Shown here: piece by piece, positions 34,529 through 42,641 of the stretch
Numbering within the stretch: the first letter of the stretch is position 1
How the letters are laid out: every line of letters begins with the position of its first letter
Assembly: GCA_963793415.1 (NCBI GenBank)
Contig: CAWCAC010000002.1
Span: forward strand, 1,798,001-1,862,000
DNA length: 64,000 bases
Direction: 5' to 3'
Origin: CAXMST01 sp963793415
GTDB lineage: Bacteria; Actinomycetota; Thermoleophilia; Solirubrobacterales; 70-9
Translations under genes and position numbers: made by a program
The notes under the pieces: generated by a model
Databases searched by the model: none
The model's input: only the letters and a program-made list of their open reading frames with translations
Told to the model about the DNA's origin: nothing

Positions 34529-35293
34529 ATGAGCGAACGCGAGCGCGAGACGCACGAGGCCGCGCCGAAGGCGGGGGTCGACCGTGATGAGGTCCCCGAG
34601 GCGATCGACCCGGCCGCCGACGAGGAGGCCGGCGTCGAGCGCAAGCTGACGCCCGAAGAGGAGGCGAGGCTCGAGGAGATCCGCGAGAAGCGCCGCGAGG
34701 CGCTCGCCCAGGTCCGCACCTTCGGCGACCCGGTCCTGAAGTCGCGCGCCTCCGAGGTGACCCAGTTCGGCACCTACCTGGACGAGGAGGCGGAGAGCAT
34801 GTTCGAGCTGATGCACGACGCGCTCGGGATCGGGCTGGCGGCGACGCAGCTCGGCGTCATGCGCCGCATGCTCGTCTTCCAGGCCGGCCCCGACGCCGAG
34901 CCGAGGGCGATCGTCAACCCCGAGATCGAGTGGCTCTCCGACGATCTCGTAACCGCCGAGGAGGGCTGTCTGTCCCTGCCCGGGATCGCGGTCGACGTCG
35001 AGCGGCCCCTGCACGCGCGCGTCACGGCCAGGGGCACCGCCGGCGAGCGCGTCCTGCTCGAGGCGTCCGGTCTCGAGGCCCGCGTCCTCCAGCACGAGAT
35101 CGACCATCTCGACGGCGTCCTGATCCTCGACCGGACGGCGCGGGAACAGCGGCGGGCGGCGATGCGGGCGCTTCGCAACGGCGAGACCTTCAGCCCGGAG
35201 ATGCTCGAGCCCGACGCGCCGGCGGCATCCGAGGCCAACGGCGACGACCCCGAGCCGAGCGAGGACGGCGCCGGGGATGAGCGCCCGGGCTGA
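34529..35293 (+). CDS. def: Peptide deformylase with long charged N-terminal extension
   Basis: Metalloenzyme removing the N-formyl group from new proteins. The three family motifs are present: GIGLAATQLG (~100), EGCLSLP (~145) and QHEIDHLDG (~188), supplying Gln, Cys and the two metal-binding histidines. Unusual is a ~65-residue charged N terminus rich in Glu, Asp and Arg, and an acidic tail of ~30 residues. The ATG at 34529 follows a TAGACT -10 box by 7 bases; no later Met gives a better start, although the extension could be an annotation artefact. It overlaps fmt by 17 bases. Confidence 0.93.
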   Translation: MSERERETHEAAPKAGVDRDEVPEAIDPAADEEAGVERKLTPEEEARLEEIREKRREALAQVRTFGDPVLKSRASEVTQFGTYLDEEAESMFELMHDALGIGLAATQLGVMRRMLVFQAGPDAEPRAIVNPEIEWLSDDLVTAEEGCLSLPGIAVDVERPLHARVTARGTAGERVLLEASGLEARVLQHEIDHLDGVLILDRTAREQRRAAMRALRNGETFSPEMLEPDAPAASEANGDDPEPSEDGAGDERPG

Positions 35294-36266
35294 ACCGGCG
35301 CCGATGCCGGTCGCAAACGCCTACCTGGGGACGTCGGAGTTCGCTGCGACCGTCCTCCGGATCCTCGCCGCTTCGCCTCATCGCCCGACCCTCGTGGTGA
35401 CGCCGCCCGATCGGCCCGCCGGCCGCGGGCGCAAGCTCAGCGCCCCGCCCGTCGCCACCGTCGCCGGCGAGCTCGGTCTGCCGTTGCACCAGACCCGCAG
35501 CGTCAACGAGCCGGACTCGGTTGCGGCGGTCCGCGACGCCGGCGTCGACGTCGGCTGTGTCTGCGCCTTCGGCCAGTTGATCGGCGAGCCGCTGCTGACA
35601 GAGGTGCCGATGCTCAACGTCCATCCCTCGCTCCTGCCGCGCTGGCGTGGCGCCGCACCGCTCGAGCGAGCGATCATGGCCGGCGATGCGGAGACCGGTG
35701 TCGCCGTGATCCGGCTCACCGAGGGGCTCGACTCCGGGCCCGTCGCGCTCGTCGAGCGCGAGCAGATCCTGCCCGACGACACCTACGGCGACCTCGCGCC
35801 CCGGCTCGCCGAGCTCGGCGGCAGGATGCTCGTGCGGGCGCTCGACCTGCAGGAGGCGGGCGATCTCGAGTTCACCGAGCAGTCCAACGCGGGCGTCACC
35901 TACGCCGAGAAGATCGGCCCGGCCGACCGCCGTCTCGATCCGGCTCGTCCGGCGTCAGAGCTGGCCCGCAGCGTCCGGGCCCTGGACCCCCACATCGGCG
36001 CCTTCTTCGAGATCGGCGAGGGCGACCGGCTTGGCGTCCGCTCCGCGACTGCGATCGCCGAGGGCGGACTTGGTGAGGGCGATGATCGTCCCGGCCCCGA
36101 GCCGGGAGCGACTGCCGCAGCCGGCGGTCGGCTGCTCGTCCGCTGCGGCGAGGGGATCCTCTCGATCGACCGCCTGCAGCCCCCGGGCAAGCGGGCGATG
36201 GATGCGGCCGAGTGGCTGCGCGGCCATGCGCCGCCGGCGCGCGTCGGAGTGGCGGAGGCGGCTTGA
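35277..36266 (+). CDS. fmt: Methionyl-tRNA formyltransferase
   Basis: Formylates initiator Met-tRNA using 10-formyl-tetrahydrofolate, the partner reaction of the upstream deformylase. NVHPSLLPRWRGAAPLERAIMAGD with the catalytic histidine, VVTPPDRPAGRGRKL and GLDSGPVAL are diagnostic; the C-terminal OB-like tRNA-binding domain follows. Length 329. Either the ATG at 35277 or the one at 35304 is possible; the former overlaps def by 17 bases and gives the longer N terminus. The stop overlaps the TTG of rsmB. Confidence 0.94.
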   Translation: MSARAEPAPMPVANAYLGTSEFAATVLRILAASPHRPTLVVTPPDRPAGRGRKLSAPPVATVAGELGLPLHQTRSVNEPDSVAAVRDAGVDVGCVCAFGQLIGEPLLTEVPMLNVHPSLLPRWRGAAPLERAIMAGDAETGVAVIRLTEGLDSGPVALVEREQILPDDTYGDLAPRLAELGGRMLVRALDLQEAGDLEFTEQSNAGVTYAEKIGPADRRLDPARPASELARSVRALDPHIGAFFEIGEGDRLGVRSATAIAEGGLGEGDDRPGPEPGATAAAGGRLLVRCGEGILSIDRLQPPGKRAMDAAEWLRGHAPPARVGVAEAA

Positions 36267-37591
36267 GCGCCCCGACGCCGGCCCGCAAGGCCGCCTACGA
36301 GGTCCTGCGCCGGGTCTTCGAGCATGGGGCCTGGGCCGACCGCGCCTTCCGCTCGGCGGCCGAGCGTCACGGCATCTCGGGGCGCGAACGGGCCCAGGCG
36401 CAGCATCTCGCCTACGGGGCGGTGCAGCGGCGAGGGACGAGCGACTGGCTGATCGCCGAGCTCACCTCGCGCCCGGTCGAGCGAATCGAGGCGCCGCTGC
36501 TCGCCGCTCTGCGACTGGGGATGTTCGAGCTGCTGTTCGCCGGCGGCGCCGCCGACCATGCGACCGTCGATCAGGCGGTCGAGCTCGCCAAGGGCGGTCG
36601 CGACGGTGGCCGCCGGCACCGCGGCGCCGGACTCGTCAACGCGGTCATGCGACGGGCCGCCCGCGAGGGCTCCGGCATGGTCGCTGCGCTCGATGCGACG
36701 AAGCCGGAGGGCGCAGCGATCGTCAACTCGGTCCCGCTCTGGATCGCCGAGCTCTGGTTCGAGGAGCGCGGGGCGGAGCAGGCGGGCCGGTTGATGGCTG
36801 CTGCGAACGAGCCACCGCGGCGGGTCTACCGGGTCGTCGCCGGGCGCAGCGCGCCGGCCGGCGTCGAGCCGCTCGCAGACGCTCCCGCCGGTGTCGCCCT
36901 GGTCTCACATGGCGACGCGTCGTGGGAGGCGATCGAGGCGGCGGTCGCGGCCGGCGAGCTCGTGCCGCAGTCGCCCGGATCGGCCCTGGCCGCCGCCGCG
37001 CTCGCGGTCGCGCCCGGGGACCGGGTTCTCGACCTCTGCGCCGCTCCCGGGATCAAGACGACGCAGCTCGCCGAGGCCGCCGGACCCGAGGGCGGCGTCG
37101 TTGCGGTCGAGCGCGATCCGGGCCGGGCCAGGGAGCTGGTCGAGTTCTGCGAGCGGGCCGGCAGCGTCAACGTCGAGGTCGTCGAGGGGGACGGGGCCGT
37201 GGCCGACCTCGGGTCGGGCTACGATCGCGTCCTCGTGGACGCACCATGCACAGGGCTGGGCACACTCGCCTCACGGCCGGACGCGCGCTGGCAGCGCACG
37301 GCGGCCGACATCCCGGAGCTCGCCGGCCTGCAGCAGCGGCTGCTCGAGGCCGGGCTCGGAGCGCTGCGGCCCGGGGGCCGTGCGGTCTACTCGGTCTGCA
37401 CGATCTCGCGCCGGGAGTCGGAGGGTGTGCTCGGGCAGGTGCTCGCCGGCCGCGAGGACATCGATGCCGTCGATCTGACACCGCTGGCGCCCGCCTCCGC
37501 CGATCCGGCCTGCGCGGGCGCCCTGCAGCTGCTGCCCGGCAGCGACGCCGGCGAGGGGTTCTTCGTCGCGGCGCTCGAGAGGCGCGGATGA
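36263..37591 (+). CDS. rsmB: 16S rRNA (cytosine-967-C5) methyltransferase
   Basis: Predicted 442 residues: an N-terminal NusB-like RNA-binding domain (ARKAAYEVLRRVFEHGAWAD, residues 5-140) and a SAM-dependent methyltransferase domain with DLCAAPGIKTTQLAE, the catalytic cysteine in DAPCTGLG (~326) and SVCTISRRES (~378). The start is a TTG at 36263 overlapping the fmt stop (TTGA); the NusB-like homology begins directly after it and upstream codons in this frame are non-homologous. It overlaps the next small gene by ATGA. Confidence 0.92.
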   Translation: MSAPTPARKAAYEVLRRVFEHGAWADRAFRSAAERHGISGRERAQAQHLAYGAVQRRGTSDWLIAELTSRPVERIEAPLLAALRLGMFELLFAGGAADHATVDQAVELAKGGRDGGRRHRGAGLVNAVMRRAAREGSGMVAALDATKPEGAAIVNSVPLWIAELWFEERGAEQAGRLMAAANEPPRRVYRVVAGRSAPAGVEPLADAPAGVALVSHGDASWEAIEAAVAAGELVPQSPGSALAAAALAVAPGDRVLDLCAAPGIKTTQLAEAAGPEGGVVAVERDPGRARELVEFCERAGSVNVEVVEGDGAVADLGSGYDRVLVDAPCTGLGTLASRPDARWQRTAADIPELAGLQQRLLEAGLGALRPGGRAVYSVCTISRRESEGVLGQVLAGREDIDAVDLTPLAPASADPACAGALQLLPGSDAGEGFFVAALERRG

Positions 37592-37821
37592 GCGCCGAGA
37601 GCGAAGCGGTGCTCGAGCGGCCGACCTGCCCCGGTTGCGGCGAGCCCTGGCTGCGCCCGACGCAGCTTCCGGGGCGCTTCCGCTGCGTCAACTGCATGCA
37701 GCGCTACGAGCTCGTCTCCCAGTGCCCGGGCTGCGGCGTCCACCAGACGATCGCGCGGATGAAGACCGACAGCGACCTCCGCTGTCAGACCTGCGGCGAG
37801 TCGATGCTGAGGCTCGTGTGA
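37588..37821 (+). CDS. Small double zinc-ribbon protein
   Basis: Predicted 77-residue protein with four CxxC knuckles: CPGC, CVNC, CPGC and CQTC, forming two rubredoxin-like zinc ribbons (residues ~13-40 and ~48-73). It overlaps rsmB by ATGA and the next gene rpe by GTGA, so it is firmly embedded in the operon. No catalytic motif is seen. I do not recognise a named family; such proteins may bind nucleic acid or a ribosome component. Confidence 0.78.
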   Translation: MSAESEAVLERPTCPGCGEPWLRPTQLPGRFRCVNCMQRYELVSQCPGCGVHQTIARMKTDSDLRCQTCGESMLRLV

Positions 37822-38510
37822 GCGCCGTCGATCGCAGCCCTCTGACCGGTCCGGGGGCGCGGATCGCGCCCTCGATCCTGTCCGCCGACTTCTCGAAGCT
37901 CGGCTCCCAGGTGGCGGAGGTGATCGACGCCGGCGCCCGCGTGATCCACGTCGACGTCATGGACGGCCGCTTCGTCCCTCCGATCACGATCGGGCCGCTG
38001 ATCGTCTCGGCGATCGCCGACCAGGTCCACGACGCGGGCGGCGTCCTCGACTGCCACCTGATGATCGCCGACCCGGACCGCCAGATCGCGGACTTCGCCT
38101 CCGCCGGCGCCGACTCGATCACCTTCCACGCCGAGGCGACGCCGCACACGCACCGGCTGCTCGGCGCCGTCCGCGACGCCGGCTGCCTAGCCGGTCTCGC
38201 CCTCAACCCGGGCACCCCGGCCGTGATCGACGAGGACGTGGCGGAGCTCGCCGACATCCTGCTCTGCATGACCGTCAACCCGGGCTGGGGCGGGCAGAAG
38301 TTCATCGCCGCCTCGCCCGCGAAGGTGGCAGCCCTGCGGGCGCTCTCCGACGGCCCGCGGATCGAGGTCGACGGCGGCATCGACGCGACGACAGCGCCGC
38401 TCGTCGCCGAGCGCGGCGCCGACCTGTTCGTCGCGGGCTCGGCAATCTTCGCCAAGGACGACCCGGCCGCCGCCTATCAAGCGATAGCCGAAGCCGCCGG
38501 CGCCATCTAA
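37818..38510 (+). CDS. rpe: Ribulose-phosphate 3-epimerase
   Basis: Predicted 230-residue TIM-barrel enzyme interconverting ribulose 5-phosphate and xylulose 5-phosphate. IAPSILSADFSKLG, HVDVMDGRFVPPITIGP (metal-binding His and catalytic Asp), CHLMI, MTVNPGWGGQKF and EVDGGI are the standard blocks. The GTG at 37818 overlaps the TGA of the zinc-ribbon gene. It ends the priA-rpe run, and a strong hairpin follows. Confidence 0.95.
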   Translation: MSAVDRSPLTGPGARIAPSILSADFSKLGSQVAEVIDAGARVIHVDVMDGRFVPPITIGPLIVSAIADQVHDAGGVLDCHLMIADPDRQIADFASAGADSITFHAEATPHTHRLLGAVRDAGCLAGLALNPGTPAVIDEDVAELADILLCMTVNPGWGGQKFIAASPAKVAALRALSDGPRIEVDGGIDATTAPLVAERGADLFVAGSAIFAKDDPAAAYQAIAEAAGAI

Positions 38511-38514
38511 GAGA

Positions 38515-38619
38515 CTGAGCTGCGGCAGAGGCCGCTGATCAAGAAAGAGTCTGCCCCGCCATAGCACCGCTATGCGGGGCAGGCGATGACGCCGAGCACC
38601 GGTCTCTGACGCAGCTCAG
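38515..38619. repeat. Ten-base inverted repeat flanking the rpe/antiporter intergenic hairpin
   Basis: CTGAGCTGCG (38515-38524) and CGCAGCTCAG (38610-38619) are exact reverse complements; the second overlaps the stop codon of the antiporter gene. They enclose the strong hairpin listed separately, making a nested structure over the whole space between two convergent genes. Confidence 0.5.
38552..38581 (-). terminator. Terminator hairpin between convergent rpe and antiporter genes
   Basis: TGCCCCG, one bulged C, CATAG, loop CACCG, CTATG, CGGGGCA: twelve base pairs. Read on the minus strand it is followed by a T-rich CTCTTTCTTG, so it fits an intrinsic terminator of the antiporter gene; on the plus strand no T tract follows. 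Confidence 0.6.
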
Positions 38620-40415
38620 CGGAGGGCGGCGGTGTTGAGGACGCCAACGGCCTCCTGCCACCAGGAGCGGTCCTGGGGGGTGGTCGTGGCCCGGTCGGCG
38701 CGCTCGACACACCAGCGAGCGAGGGCGCGGCGGCCGCCGAGCGCAATCACGTCGGGCCCGGTGATGGCGAAGCGGCCGTCCATCAGGGCGACGATCGCCG
38801 CGGCGCGGTCGCTGCGGGTCCTCAGCACCCGCGCGACCTTGACGCCGTCGATGCTCCGGGGGTTGCCGGTATCGCCGTCCTCGTCGGTGCGGGGCCGGAC
38901 CCTGAAGATCTGGGGCGAGCCCCGCATGCCGAGCTCCGAGAGCGGCTTTTCCCCGAGCGGCCCCTCCTTCCAGCGCCGGGTCAGGTCGCCGACCTGCGCC
39001 CGCGCCTCGCGCCGGATCAGGAAGTGGAGCTCGTCGCCGGCCTCGATCACGGTCGACCCCCGCGGCGGCAGGGCTTCGCCGGATCTGACGATCAGGTTGA
39101 CGAGCGCGTCGCGCGGCAGCCCGAGCTCCTTGACCTGACGGCCGACGGCGGCGTCGTCGACGGCAACCCTGTAGGCGAAGGTGTCGCCTCCGAGCTCCTG
39201 AATGATCCCGGTCTCGACCAGGGACTGCGGCAGGGCGGGCTCGTTCGTGGTCAGGCCGAGCCGCTCGGCGAGGGGCTCGAAGGTCGTGCCCTGGATCAGC
39301 GTTGAGAGAACGACGACGAAGAAGATGATGTCGAAGGCGTCGTCGCCGATCTCAACCCCCGCGATCACGGGGAATGTCGCGAGCCAGATCGGCACGGCCC
39401 CCCGCATTCCGGCCCAGCTCAGCATCATCCGCTCCTGTACTCGCAGCGGCGCGAACGCCGTCGAGATCAAGGTGGCGAGCGGGCGCGCGATCAACATCAC
39501 GACAAGCGCGAGACCGATCCCCTGCAGGGCGACGTCGCCGAGCTCGCTCGGCACGACCAACAGGCCGAGCAAGAAGAAGAGCGAGATCTGCGCGACCCAG
39601 CTCAGGCCCTGGTGGAAGGCGGTGATCGTGCGGCGTGCAGGGAGAATTCCGGTGCCGAGCACGAGTCCTGTGAGGTAGACGGCGAGGAAGCCGGAGCCGT
39701 GCGCGACTTCGGCGACTCCGTAGGAGAGCCCAACCGTCGCCATCGAGGCGACCGGGTAGAGCCCCGGCGTCGGATAGTCGAGCTCGCGGAAGGCGATCCG
39801 GGAGAGCAGCCCGACGCCGACCCCGATTGCGACCCCGATCGCGAGCTCGAAGACGAACTCGGTTCCCATGTCGAGCAGTCCGTAGCCGGGTTCCTCGATC
39901 CAGGCGATGAAGCCCGTCACGAGTAGCAGCGCGATCGGATCGTTCATGCCGGATTCGCCCTCGAGCGAGCGGGCCAGCCGCTTGCGCAGGGTCGATCCGC
40001 GCAGGACCGCGAAGATCGCGGCGCTGTCGGTGGCGGCGACGGCTGCGCCGATGATCAGGCCCTCGAGCAGGTCGAGGTCGAAGATCAGCATCGCGCCGAC
40101 GCCGGCGACGAGCGACGTCAGCAGGGTCCCGATCGTCGCCAGCGAGACGGCCGTGCCGAGTACCGGCCTGATCTCCTTCCAGCCCGCCGCCAGGCCGCCC
40201 TCGAAGAGGATCAGCACGAGTCCGATCGTGCCCAGCGTCCGGGTCAGCTCGACATCGTCGAAGTCGACGTTGCCGAAGCCCTCCTCACCGATCAGCATCC
40301 CGAGGCCGAGGAACAGGATCAGACCGGGCACCCGGACCCGGTCCGCGACCATCGCCGCCGCGATTCCGGCGCCGAGCAGCGTCGCGCCGACGAGGATCAG
40401 CTCAGCGTCCGACAT
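38616..40415 (-). CDS. Cation/proton antiporter (CPA1 type) with TrkA-C domain
   Basis: Predicted 599-residue inner-membrane antiporter resembling K+/H+ antiporter NhaP2. About 12 hydrophobic helices occupy residues 1-390; VLILFEGGLAAGW and AAVAATDSAAIFAVLRGS with EGESGMNDPIALLL are the transport-core motifs. Residues ~405-475 form a cytoplasmic TrkA-C-like regulatory domain (AVGRQVKELGLPRDALVNLI), followed by a further C-terminal domain. Potassium is the most likely ion by domain architecture. It is a single gene convergent with rpe. Confidence 0.88.
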   Translation of the reverse strand: MSDAELILVGATLLGAGIAAAMVADRVRVPGLILFLGLGMLIGEEGFGNVDFDDVELTRTLGTIGLVLILFEGGLAAGWKEIRPVLGTAVSLATIGTLLTSLVAGVGAMLIFDLDLLEGLIIGAAVAATDSAAIFAVLRGSTLRKRLARSLEGESGMNDPIALLLVTGFIAWIEEPGYGLLDMGTEFVFELAIGVAIGVGVGLLSRIAFRELDYPTPGLYPVASMATVGLSYGVAEVAHGSGFLAVYLTGLVLGTGILPARRTITAFHQGLSWVAQISLFFLLGLLVVPSELGDVALQGIGLALVVMLIARPLATLISTAFAPLRVQERMMLSWAGMRGAVPIWLATFPVIAGVEIGDDAFDIIFFVVVLSTLIQGTTFEPLAERLGLTTNEPALPQSLVETGIIQELGGDTFAYRVAVDDAAVGRQVKELGLPRDALVNLIVRSGEALPPRGSTVIEAGDELHFLIRREARAQVGDLTRRWKEGPLGEKPLSELGMRGSPQIFRVRPRTDEDGDTGNPRSIDGVKVARVLRTRSDRAAAIVALMDGRFAITGPDVIALGGRRALARWCVERADRATTTPQDRSWWQEAVGVLNTAALR

Positions 40416-40452
40416 ATCTCAGCGGGCGGGAGATCGGGCTGGACGGCGGGCG

Positions 40453-40686
40453 TTAGAAGCCGGCGGAGTTGTTGGGCAGGCGACCGGGGAGGCTCGAGGG
40501 GTCGTGGTCGTGCACCGGCTGCGGTCCGCTGAGCTCGGTCCCGGCGGGACCGAGGGCGGGCGGGAGTGCGACTTTGGCGACGGTCCAGATGCCGTCGCTC
40601 TCGCTGAGGATGAAGCTGTGGGTCTCCCGATCGGGGTGCTCCGCGGTCAAACGGTCCCGCATCTGCTCTGCTTCCGAGCGTTCCAT
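40453..40686 (-). CDS. Small hypothetical protein
   Basis: Predicted 77-residue protein beginning MERSEAEQMRDRLTAEHPDRE, then a short hydrophobic FILSESDGIWTVAKVALPP and a proline-rich tail. The ATG at 40686 was preferred over an upstream extension because a TATCCT -10 box (40698-40693) with TTGCCA 18 bases further up sits right before it. I recognise no family. It is divergent from ribD. Confidence 0.6.
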   Translation of the reverse strand: MERSEAEQMRDRLTAEHPDRETHSFILSESDGIWTVAKVALPPALGPAGTELSGPQPVHDHDPSSLPGRLPNNSAGF

Positions 40687-40761
40687 AGGCGAAGGATAGG
40701 GCGTCCGGCGGGCGTCTGGCAAAGTCCTACTCACGCCGCCGGCGAGGAGTAGAATCCTGGC

Positions 40762-40775
40762 TGACTGACCAGTCA
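40762..40775. promoter_or_regulatory. Operator-like palindrome upstream of ribD
   Basis: TGACTG-AC-CAGTCA: six-base perfect arms with two central bases, located 7 bases downstream of a TAGAAT box (40750-40755) that is the probable -10 of the riboflavin operon. This size and symmetry fit a TetR-type repressor site. No such repressor gene is in the neighbourhood. Confidence 0.45.
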
Positions 40776-40834
40776 ATCGGTCTCGCGTACACCCACCCCG
40801 GGCGGCCCGGCCCGGATTCCAGCCGGAGGACGGC

Positions 40835-41986
40835 TTGACGGACCCGAGGCAATCGAAACAGGCGAGCATCACGGCGGACAGCGACCGCACGTACATGCGC
40901 CGGGCGCTGGAGCTGGCCGAGCGCGGCCGCGGGCGCGTCAGCCCGAACCCGCTGGTCGGCGCGGTGATCGTCCGCGACGGCGACGTGATCGGCGAGGGCT
41001 GGCACGACCGGCTCGGCGGCCTGCACGCGGAGGCGGCGGCCCTGGAGGACGTCCGCGGGCGCGGCGGCGATGCCGCGGGGGCGACGATGTACGTGACGCT
41101 CGAGCCCTGTGCGCATCAGGGTCGGCAGCCGCCGTGCGCCGATGCGATCGTCGCCGCCCGTCTGGCGCGGGTCGTGATCGGCAGCGACGATCCGAGCGAG
41201 AAGGCGAGCGGTCGCGGCCCGGGCACCCTTCGCGACGAGGGGATCGAAGTCGACTTCATCGACGGCGCCGAGGCGCACGAGGCGCGGCTGCTGATCCAGG
41301 CCTTCCGCAAGCACGCCCGCTGCGCGCGTCCGCTCGTCACCTTCAAGTCGGCCGTCACGCTCGACGGCCGCACCGCGAGCGCCTCGGGCGTCTCGAAGTG
41401 GATATCCGGCGACAGCAGCCGCGAGAGCGTGCATCGCTGGCGCGCCTCGATGGACGCCGTCGCCGTCGGGATCGGGACCGCTCTCGCCGACGACCCGACC
41501 CTGACGGCACGCGGCGTCGGTGCCGAGCGCCAGCCGACGCGGGTCGTCTTCGACGGCTCGGCCCGGCTCCCGCTCGAGGGCCGGCTCGTGCGGACCGCGA
41601 CCGAGGCGCCGGTGATCGTGATTGCGGGTAGCGAGGCGCCGGCGATGGCGATCGACCACCTGACCAACGCCGGCGTCGAGGTGATCGTCTGCCCCGGCCG
41701 GGGCCCGCGCCGCGTCGAGGCCGCGCTCGACGAGCTCGGCAGGCGCGAGATCACGAGCCTGCTGCTCGAGGGCGGGGCGACGCTCGCGGGGTCGTTCCTG
41801 GACGCCGGGGCGATCGACGAGCTGAGGATCTTCATCGCCCCGAAGCTGCTCGGCGGCGAGGGCTCGCGGCCGCTCGCCGCCGGTCGCGGCGCTCCCGATC
41901 TCGAGCACGCCGAGCGAGCCCTCTCGATGGATTGGGAGGCCTCCGGCGACGACCTGCTGGTGCGCGCGAGGCTGCGAGAGTGGTGA
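40835..41986 (+). CDS. ribD: Riboflavin biosynthesis deaminase/reductase RibD
   Basis: Bifunctional enzyme for the second and third steps of riboflavin synthesis. The deaminase domain has GLHAEAAAL and TLEPCAHQGRQPPCADAI for zinc; the reductase domain (~residues 165-380) has VTLDGRTASASGVSKWISG and LLLEGGATLAGSFLD. The TTG at 40835 is proposed because GGAGGA precedes it by four bases; ATG at 40895, inside the conserved YMRRALELAERG, would be too late. It heads ribD-ribE-ribBA-ribH. Confidence 0.93.
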   Translation: MTDPRQSKQASITADSDRTYMRRALELAERGRGRVSPNPLVGAVIVRDGDVIGEGWHDRLGGLHAEAAALEDVRGRGGDAAGATMYVTLEPCAHQGRQPPCADAIVAARLARVVIGSDDPSEKASGRGPGTLRDEGIEVDFIDGAEAHEARLLIQAFRKHARCARPLVTFKSAVTLDGRTASASGVSKWISGDSSRESVHRWRASMDAVAVGIGTALADDPTLTARGVGAERQPTRVVFDGSARLPLEGRLVRTATEAPVIVIAGSEAPAMAIDHLTNAGVEVIVCPGRGPRRVEAALDELGRREITSLLLEGGATLAGSFLDAGAIDELRIFIAPKLLGGEGSRPLAAGRGAPDLEHAERALSMDWEASGDDLLVRARLREW

Positions 41987-42014
41987 GGCCGATGACCGCG
42001 ACCCTGGAGATGAG

Positions 42015-42641
42015 ATGTTCACGGGCCTGGTAGCCGATCTCGGCCGCGTCGAGGTGATCGAGGCCGGGCCCGAAGGAGCCCGGCTGCGGATCGCGACGGA
42101 GCTCGCGTCCGGCCTTCACGAGGGCGACTCGGTCGCCGTCAACGGCGTCTGCCTGACCGTGACAGAGCCCGGCCGCGACTCGTTCTCGGCCGATGTCATG
42201 AACCAGACCCTGACCGTGACCGCGCTGGGCGACCTCGAGGCCGGCGCGCCGGTCAACCTCGAGCCGGCGCTGCGGGCCGGCGACCCGCTGGGCGGCCACA
42301 TGGTCCAGGGACACGTCGACGGCGTCGCTACCGTCGCCTCGGTCGCGGCGGACGGCTTCGCCCGGCGCGTCCAGGTGGCGCTCGGCGACGAGCTGCTGCG
42401 CTACGTGGTCGAGCACGGCTCGATCGCGCTGGACGGCGTTTCGCTCACGGTCGCGGGCCTCGACGCCGCCGGCGCCGAGGTCTCGCTGATTCCCGAGACA
42501 CTCGAGCGAACCACGTTCGGAGCGGCCCCCGACGAGCTCGAGGGCCGCCGCATCAACGTCGAGATCGACGTCATCGCCCGCTACGCGGAGCGACTCCTGC
42601 AACCCTTCAACACGATCGAAAGGAACCCACCGAATGCCTGA
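42015..42641 (+). CDS. ribE: Riboflavin synthase, alpha subunit
   Basis: Trimeric enzyme dismutating two lumazine molecules to riboflavin. MFTGLVADLGRVEVIE and GGHMVQGHVDGVATV mark the two tandem lumazine-binding repeats, and VNGVCLTV and LDGVSLTVAGLD are the matching motifs. Length 208. The ATG at 42015 overlaps no gene; the stop overlaps ribBA by 8 bases, indicating coupling. Confidence 0.95.
   Translation: MFTGLVADLGRVEVIEAGPEGARLRIATELASGLHEGDSVAVNGVCLTVTEPGRDSFSADVMNQTLTVTALGDLEAGAPVNLEPALRAGDPLGGHMVQGHVDGVATVASVAADGFARRVQVALGDELLRYVVEHGSIALDGVSLTVAGLDAAGAEVSLIPETLERTTFGAAPDELEGRRINVEIDVIARYAERLLQPFNTIERNPPNA

Noticed and set aside
36031..37821. 596-codon plus-strand frame ending in the zinc-ribbon protein
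   Set aside because: Only the last 77 residues are credible; the rest is an out-of-frame shadow of fmt and rsmB.
40687..40834. FMN riboswitch upstream of ribD
   Set aside because: The conserved blocks of the RFN element could not be found in the 148-base gap.
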